Origin: DASVNK01 sp964478815
GTDB taxonomy: Bacteria; Verrucomicrobiota; Verrucomicrobiia; Limisphaerales; SXQI01
Length of the DNA stretch: 64,000 nucleotides
Assembly: GCA_964478815.1 (NCBI GenBank)
Contig: CAYZKY010000010.1
Span: 1 to 64,000 of the forward strand
Direction: 5' to 3'
Shown here: in pieces, positions 59,446-64,000 of the stretch
Position numbering within the stretch: position 1 is the stretch's first letter
Layout of the letters: each line of letters opens with the position of its first letter
The notes under the pieces: generated by a model
The model's database searches: none
Told to the model about the DNA's origin: nothing
The model's input: the letters and a program-made list of their open reading frames with translations, nothing else
Made by a program: the position numbers and the translations under genes

Positions 59446-61977
59446 GTGTCTACATTCCGGACCAGTCCCCGCCAACCGATGACGGATAGTCGACAAAACG
59501 CTACAACCGAAACGGGAACCCCCGAACCACCCCGCTTGGTCAATCCTTCTTCCACGCCCATCACTCAGACGCATTCGGCATCAAGCACTTCGGTGCCTGG
59601 CATCACCTCCGGCAGTGCTTCGTCGCCCGGAGCCGTTCGGGAACCGGCGAACGCGTCGGAGGAAAGCTCGGGCCGAATCCAGGATGCAATTTGCAACGCG
59701 TTGCCGGCTGAAATTGCGGTGGTGGACGCGCAGGGGAGAGTGCAGGCCGTGAACGACCGCTGGAGGGCTCTGGCGCGGCAGGCCGGGCTCGATAAAGCGG
59801 ATTCCGGCATTGGCGATCACTATCTCTCCCTGTTGGAAAACCTCTTCCAGTGCGACGAAGCGAGCCGCCAAATGATCGCCCAAGGATTGTTCGATGTCCT
59901 CGGCGATGTGCGCGCCGAATTCGGGGCGGAGTTTGCATGCGGCGGGCGCTGCAGCCGCAGTTGGTGCCAGGTGATCGTGGCGCCGCTTCGTTCCGAACTT
60001 GCTCATGGAGCGGTGATCACGCACATCGACGTCACCGAAAGCCGGGTGAATGCCGCCGCCATTCAGCAGGCGAAGCTGAACATGGCCCTCGCCCAGCAGA
60101 TGGCGCATCTCGGCAGTTGGGAAATCGAGCTGGGAGACGACTCGACCGGACAGGGCTCCCGATTGTACTGGAGCGACGAGGTCTTCCGGATTTTTGGGTA
60201 CGAACCGGGCGGGGTGCAGGTCAGCCGCGAGTTTTTCCTCGATGCCGTGCATCCCGATGACCGGGAGCGCGTGCGGAAAGTGGTCTCGGAATCGATCGCG
60301 CGCCACGAGCGGTACATTGTCGAGCACCGGATTATCCTGCCCCGGGGGGAGATTCGCCATGTGCGGGAGGAGGGCGTGGTCTTTTTCGGCCCGGACGGCG
60401 AACCGCGCAAGATCGCCGGCGCGGTGATGGATATCACCCAGCAGAAGGAGTCGGAGCAGCGGATCCGGCAGCAGGCCGCGCTGCTCGACGCCGCGTTGGA
60501 CGCTATTTTCGTGACGGATTTGCAGGGGCGGATTCTGTATTGGAACAAAAGCGCGGAACGCATCCACGGCTGGAAGCAAGCGGAAGTCCTGGGGCGATTC
60601 GCGGAGGAGTTTCTGCACAAGGAGCGCAGCCAGTTCCTGGCCGCCCGCGAGTGCGTGCTCGCGACTTCGGAGTGGACCGGCGAGATGTCCAACCGGACCA
60701 AGCAAGGGCGGGAGATCACCCTCGAAACGCGCTGGACGCTGGTGCGGGATGAAGGCAGCGCGCCCAAGGCGATCCTCTCGCTGAATACCGATGTCACGGA
60801 GAAGAAGCGGCTGGAAGCCCAGTTTCTCCGCGCGCAGCGCCTGGAAAGTCTCGGCACGCTGGCCGGAGGCATTGCCCACGATCTGAACAACGTCCTCGCG
60901 CCGATCTTGATGGCGGTGCTGATCGTCCGGGAGAAGATCGAGGATGAAGAGTTGATCGAGGTGCTGAATTCGCTCGAGGCGAACGTGCATCGCGGGTCCG
61001 ACCTGGTGCGGCAGGTGCTCGCCTTCGCCCGCGGGGTCGAGGGCAAGCGCACCTCGGTGCATTTCCAGCATTTGTTCCGCGAATTGCAGAACATCATTCG
61101 CGACACGTTCCCGAAGTCGATCGTCACCGAAGTGCGCCTGGCGGAAGGGCTTTCGCCGGTCACGGGCGACGCGACACAGCTCCACCAGGTGCTGCTGAAT
61201 CTTTGCCTCAACGCCCGGGACGCCATGCCGCACGGGGGCTGCCTGATGCTGGCCGGCCGCGACGCGCATTTCGACGAGCATTATTCGGCGATGCATCCGG
61301 ACGCCAAGCCGGGCCGGTATGTGGTGATCGAAGTCACCGACACGGGCATCGGAATTTCGCAGGAGAATCTGCAGAAGATTTTCGAGCCGTTCTTCACGAC
61401 CAAGGAATTGGGGCAGGGCACCGGGCTGGGGCTTTCCACCGTGCTCGGGATCGTCAAGAGCCACGGAGGGTTCTTGCGCGTGTATAGCGAGCCGGGCCGG
61501 GGCAGCACCTTCCGCGTGTATCTCCCCGCCGAGCGCTCGGAACCGAGCCCTGCCGGCGACCGCGATAGCGGCGCCCTCCCGCGCGGACGCGGAGAATTGG
61601 TGCTGCTGGTCGACGACGAACAGCCCATCCTCGAAATCACGACCAAGACCCTCGACCGCTACGGCTACGCCATCATCACCGCCACCAACGGCGCCGACGC
61701 GATCGCGCAGTACGTTCCGCGCCAAAGCCAGATCGACATCGTGCTGATCGACATGACCATGCCGATCATGGATGGCGCGGCCACGATCCTGGCGCTGAAA
61801 AAGATCAATCCGAAAGTGCGGATCATCGCCGCCAGCGGCCTCGCCAGCAACATGGCGGTCGCGAAAACCGCCGGGGGCGGCGTGGATCATTTCCTCCACA
61901 AGCCGTATACGGCCGAGACGCTGTTGCAAACGCTGGAGAAAGTGCTCGCCGACCGCCGCAAACCGGGGGCGGCGTAA
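59446..61977 (+). CDS. Hybrid PAS histidine kinase with C-terminal receiver
   Basis: 843 residues from GTG 59446. A flexible Ser/Thr/Pro-rich N-terminus (about 1-75) precedes three PAS-type modules (about 85-195; about 205-335, LGSWEIELGDDST, DAVHPDDRERVRKVV; about 345-460, LLDAALDAIFVTDLQGRILYWNKSAERIHGW). HisKA has His478 in GGIAHDLNNVLAPIL. HATPase_c has N-box LLNLCLNARDAM, G1 VTDTGIGISQ and G2 ELGQGTGLGLSTVLG. The C-terminal receiver has Asp769 in VLIDMTMPIMDG and Lys in FLHKPYTAET. No membrane helix is visible, so it senses a cytoplasmic cue. The HDLNN box resembles hybrid kinases that regulate their own receiver. No separate response regulator is adjacent. Confidence 0.93.
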   Translation: MSTFRTSPRQPMTDSRQNATTETGTPEPPRLVNPSSTPITQTHSASSTSVPGITSGSASSPGAVREPANASEESSGRIQDAICNALPAEIAVVDAQGRVQAVNDRWRALARQAGLDKADSGIGDHYLSLLENLFQCDEASRQMIAQGLFDVLGDVRAEFGAEFACGGRCSRSWCQVIVAPLRSELAHGAVITHIDVTESRVNAAAIQQAKLNMALAQQMAHLGSWEIELGDDSTGQGSRLYWSDEVFRIFGYEPGGVQVSREFFLDAVHPDDRERVRKVVSESIARHERYIVEHRIILPRGEIRHVREEGVVFFGPDGEPRKIAGAVMDITQQKESEQRIRQQAALLDAALDAIFVTDLQGRILYWNKSAERIHGWKQAEVLGRFAEEFLHKERSQFLAARECVLATSEWTGEMSNRTKQGREITLETRWTLVRDEGSAPKAILSLNTDVTEKKRLEAQFLRAQRLESLGTLAGGIAHDLNNVLAPILMAVLIVREKIEDEELIEVLNSLEANVHRGSDLVRQVLAFARGVEGKRTSVHFQHLFRELQNIIRDTFPKSIVTEVRLAEGLSPVTGDATQLHQVLLNLCLNARDAMPHGGCLMLAGRDAHFDEHYSAMHPDAKPGRYVVIEVTDTGIGISQENLQKIFEPFFTTKELGQGTGLGLSTVLGIVKSHGGFLRVYSEPGRGSTFRVYLPAERSEPSPAGDRDSGALPRGRGELVLLVDDEQPILEITTKTLDRYGYAIITATNGADAIAQYVPRQSQIDIVLIDMTMPIMDGAATILALKKINPKVRIIAASGLASNMAVAKTAGGGVDHFLHKPYTAETLLQTLEKVLADRRKPGAA

Positions 61978-62069
61978 CTCTACTCGCGGAGACCGCCAGT
62001 CCGCACGCCGCAGGCTGAGCCCGTGCGGAAGCGATTGATCGGCGACCGGCGGCAGAATATGCTCCCGCC

Positions 62070-62831
62070 ATGACTCTTCCCCATCGCCATTCTCCGGCTG
62101 CATCCAGCCCGGCGCGCGGGTTCACCCTGATCGAGCTGCTGGTGGTCATCGCCATCGTGGCCGTGCTGGCGGCCCTGCTGGCTCCGGCCCTGGCCAGGGC
62201 GAAAGCCACGGCACGCTCCATCCAGTGCAAGAGCAACGAAAAGCAGGCCGGCCTCGCGCTGGCGATGTATGCGAACGATTACGTCTACTTCCCGGACGCC
62301 GCGTATGCGCCCTCGGATAATCCGAAAATGGTGACCTACTGGTTCGACCGGCTCCGGCCCTATCTGGCGAACCCGGGATGGGGCGAGGGGGTTTACCGGT
62401 GCCCCGAGTACAAATGGCTGGTCCGCGATGGACAGGGCCATGCCACCGGGTTCAGCGCGGCCTACGGCAGCTATGCCTACAATGGCGCCGGCTCGGCACC
62501 CTCGCGGGAACGGGTCGGCCTGGGGTGGTTTCATATTGCCACCGTGGCCAGCACGCTCCCCCGGATCCGGCCGGAGGATCTCGCCGCTCCATCCTCGATG
62601 TACGCCGTGGGGGATTCGCGCGTCGAGATTCTGCCGAACGGGCGGCCGGGCGGAGATTGGTGCTACAAAACGGCTTTCCAGTGGGACGCCGCTCCTTTCC
62701 ATGCCATCCAACATCGCAAGGATTTAAACGTGCTGTTCGCGGATGGCCATGTTCAGGCGGTGCGGACGGCGAAGATGTTCAGCAAGGCTCCCGACGACTT
62801 GCGCCACTGGAACCACAATCACCAGCCGTGA
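62070..62831 (+). CDS. Prepilin-like secreted protein (DUF1559-type)
   Basis: 253 residues from ATG 62070. A short leader (TLPHRHSPAASSPARG) precedes the motif FTLIELLVVIAIVAVLAAL. The rest fits the family: KSNEKQAGLALAMYANDY, GVYRCPEYKWL and, at the C-terminus, H-X9-DG as HRKDLNVLFADG followed by H. It is convergent with feoB (39 bp between stops). Processing by a type IV prepilin peptidase is expected. Confidence 0.87.
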   Translation: MTLPHRHSPAASSPARGFTLIELLVVIAIVAVLAALLAPALARAKATARSIQCKSNEKQAGLALAMYANDYVYFPDAAYAPSDNPKMVTYWFDRLRPYLANPGWGEGVYRCPEYKWLVRDGQGHATGFSAAYGSYAYNGAGSAPSRERVGLGWFHIATVASTLPRIRPEDLAAPSSMYAVGDSRVEILPNGRPGGDWCYKTAFQWDAAPFHAIQHRKDLNVLFADGHVQAVRTAKMFSKAPDDLRHWNHNHQP

Positions 62832-62870
62832 CCTCGAAGCGGCTGGTGCATTTCGTGTTTCAGGGATGCT

Positions 62871-64000
62871 CTAATTGAAGCCGAGCAGCCGTCCCCCCTG
62901 GTAGGTCACGAAAGCCAGCCCCCAGGCCAGCAGGCCCATATAGGCCAGTTGGAACAGCGGCCATTTCCAACTGTTCGTTTCGCGCCGCACGACGGCCACG
63001 GTGCTCACGCATTGGAGAGCCAGCACGTAAAACACCATGAGCGTGACGGCCACGAGCGGCGTATAGACGGGCGTTCCATCCGGGCGCGTCTGCGCGCGCA
63101 GGGTCTGCGCCACATCGTCCGTTCGTTCCGCTTCCGCCGCGCCCACGTTGTAGACCGTGGACATCGTGCTCACGAACACTTCGCGCGCGGCAAACGACGC
63201 CACGATCCCGATGCCGATCTTCCAATCGAAGCCGAGCGGGGTGATCGCCGGTTCGATCCAGTGCCCCATCCGGCCGGCGAAGCTGTTGCGCAAGGCGGCG
63301 CCGGCTTCCTCCGAATCGATCTCCGCCAGCCGCGCTTCCCGCTGCCCCGCCTCGCCGGGAGCCGCCAATTCAGCCGCCGCCGTCTGGCGCTGCGTCTCGA
63401 ACTGCGCCGCGGCGGTCCGATCCTTTGGGAAAGTCGCCAGGAACCACAGGAGAATACTGATGCCCAAAATCACTGTCCCGGCCCGGCGCAGAAACAGCCG
63501 CGACCGGTCCCACATGTGCCGCATGACGATGCGGAAGACCGGCCGTTTATACGGCGGGAGCTCCATGACCAGCAGCGGAGTTTCGCCCCGGAGAAGAGTC
63601 TTCTTGAAAAGCCAGGCCATGAGCAGCGCCATGACGATGCCGAGGAGGTACATCGCCAGCATGGTCAACCCCGGCAACTTGAACACCCCCAAAATCGTGC
63701 GGTTCGGAATGCAGGCGGCGATCAGCAACGTGTAAACCGGCAGGCGGGCCGAGCAGCTCATCAGCGGCGCCACGAGGATCGTGACCAGCCGATCCTTGGG
63801 CGTCTCGATGGTGCGCGTGGCCATGATGCCGGGAATCGCGCACGCGAAGGAACTGAGCATGGGAATGAAACTTTTCCCGTGCAAGCCGACCTTGCTCATG
63901 ACGCGGTCCATCAAGAAGGCCGCCCGCGCCATATAACCGGTGTCTTCGAGCAGGCCGATGAACAAGAAGAGGAGGCAGATCTGCGGCAGAAACACCACCA
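62871..64000 (-). CDS. feoB: Ferrous iron transporter FeoB, C-terminal part (cut by window edge)
   Basis: About 376 residues are visible; the gene runs off the right edge, so the cytoplasmic G-protein domain lies outside. The membrane part begins FLPQICLLFLFIGLLEDTGYMARAAFLMDRVMSKVGLHGKSFIPML, a FeoB signature, followed by gate regions with CAIPGIMATRTIETPKDRL and MSCSARLPVYTLLIA. A coiled charged insertion (about 200-250 from the visible start) and WKIGIGIVASFAAREVFVSTMSTVY follow. FeoB imports Fe2+ with GTP hydrolysis. feoA is not visible and may lie outside the window. Confidence 0.93.
   Translation of the reverse strand, partial: VVFLPQICLLFLFIGLLEDTGYMARAAFLMDRVMSKVGLHGKSFIPMLSSFACAIPGIMATRTIETPKDRLVTILVAPLMSCSARLPVYTLLIAACIPNRTILGVFKLPGLTMLAMYLLGIVMALLMAWLFKKTLLRGETPLLVMELPPYKRPVFRIVMRHMWDRSRLFLRRAGTVILGISILLWFLATFPKDRTAAAQFETQRQTAAAELAAPGEAGQREARLAEIDSEEAGAALRNSFAGRMGHWIEPAITPLGFDWKIGIGIVASFAAREVFVSTMSTVYNVGAAEAERTDDVAQTLRAQTRPDGTPVYTPLVAVTLMVFYVLALQCVSTVAVVRRETNSWKWPLFQLAYMGLLAWGLAFVTYQGGRLLGFN

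Noticed and set aside
59581..62103. 840-codon minus-strand frame opposite the hybrid kinase
   Set aside because: Antisense shadow. All recognised kinase and receiver motifs are on the plus strand.

Overview
The window looks like chromosomal DNA of a Verrucomicrobiota bacterium, most likely of the Pedosphaera/Limisphaerales kind. This is inferred from gene content and no search was run. Three scattered secreted proteins start with the prepilin motif FTLIELLVVIAIIAILA or close variants and end in a DGH motif, an expanded family typical of the Planctomycetes-Verrucomicrobia group. Secreted PQQ-type propellers, c-heme/copper-monooxygenase-like fusions, an apiosidase-like glycosidase and a delta-60 repeat protein fit the same picture. 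Most of the window is GC-rich. The first 4.5 kb is visibly less so.

Layout. 1-6.2 kb is an accessory region ending at a tRNA-Thr gene. It holds the 3' end of an ISAs1-type transposase, a membrane-anchored PEGA-like protein, a GAP1-like conflict-system protein that looks C-terminally truncated, the C-terminal half of a conjugative coupling ATPase, and a tyrosine recombinase whose gene abuts the 3' end of the tRNA. This reads as a decayed integrative element. 6.4-16.95 kb carries an exported aldose 1-epimerase, a Fic protein with a frameshifted N-terminus, tRNA-Ala, a two-gene secreted unit (HEAT-like protein plus propeller), a heme/copper/TPR protein, an MsbA-like ABC exporter and a D-erythronate dehydrogenase-like enzyme. 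17-25.4 kb has two soluble histidine kinases in tandem, then a secreted purple-acid-phosphatase-like protein, a VOC protein, a HAD phosphatase and apolipoprotein N-acyltransferase in a close, partly overlapping row.

25.4-39 kb is a long run of minus-strand genes. It includes a receiver-like protein, PilU-like and PilT ATPases separated by a 164-bp palindromic MITE-like element, and tsaB. Then comes a tight row that reads outer membrane barrel, BY-kinase, Wza-like lipoprotein, FHA protein, XTP diphosphatase, CPBP protease, thiL, tsaE. An intrinsic terminator lies between the barrel gene and the kinase. A membrane glycosyltransferase and an NtrB/NtrC-type sigma-54 two-component pair lie upstream and may control the exopolysaccharide genes (inference).

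41.7-64 kb contains corA, a DinJ-like/MazF-like toxin-antitoxin pair, a Tat-exported oxidoreductase, an iron-type alcohol dehydrogenase, three prepilin-like proteins, a polytopic protein with an Ala/Gly/Val-rich core, a second heme/copper protein, an apiosidase-like glycosidase next to a second propeller, a very long delta-60 repeat protein, a hybrid histidine kinase and the C-terminal part of FeoB running off the right edge. No CRISPR array, rRNA or prophage structural genes were seen.
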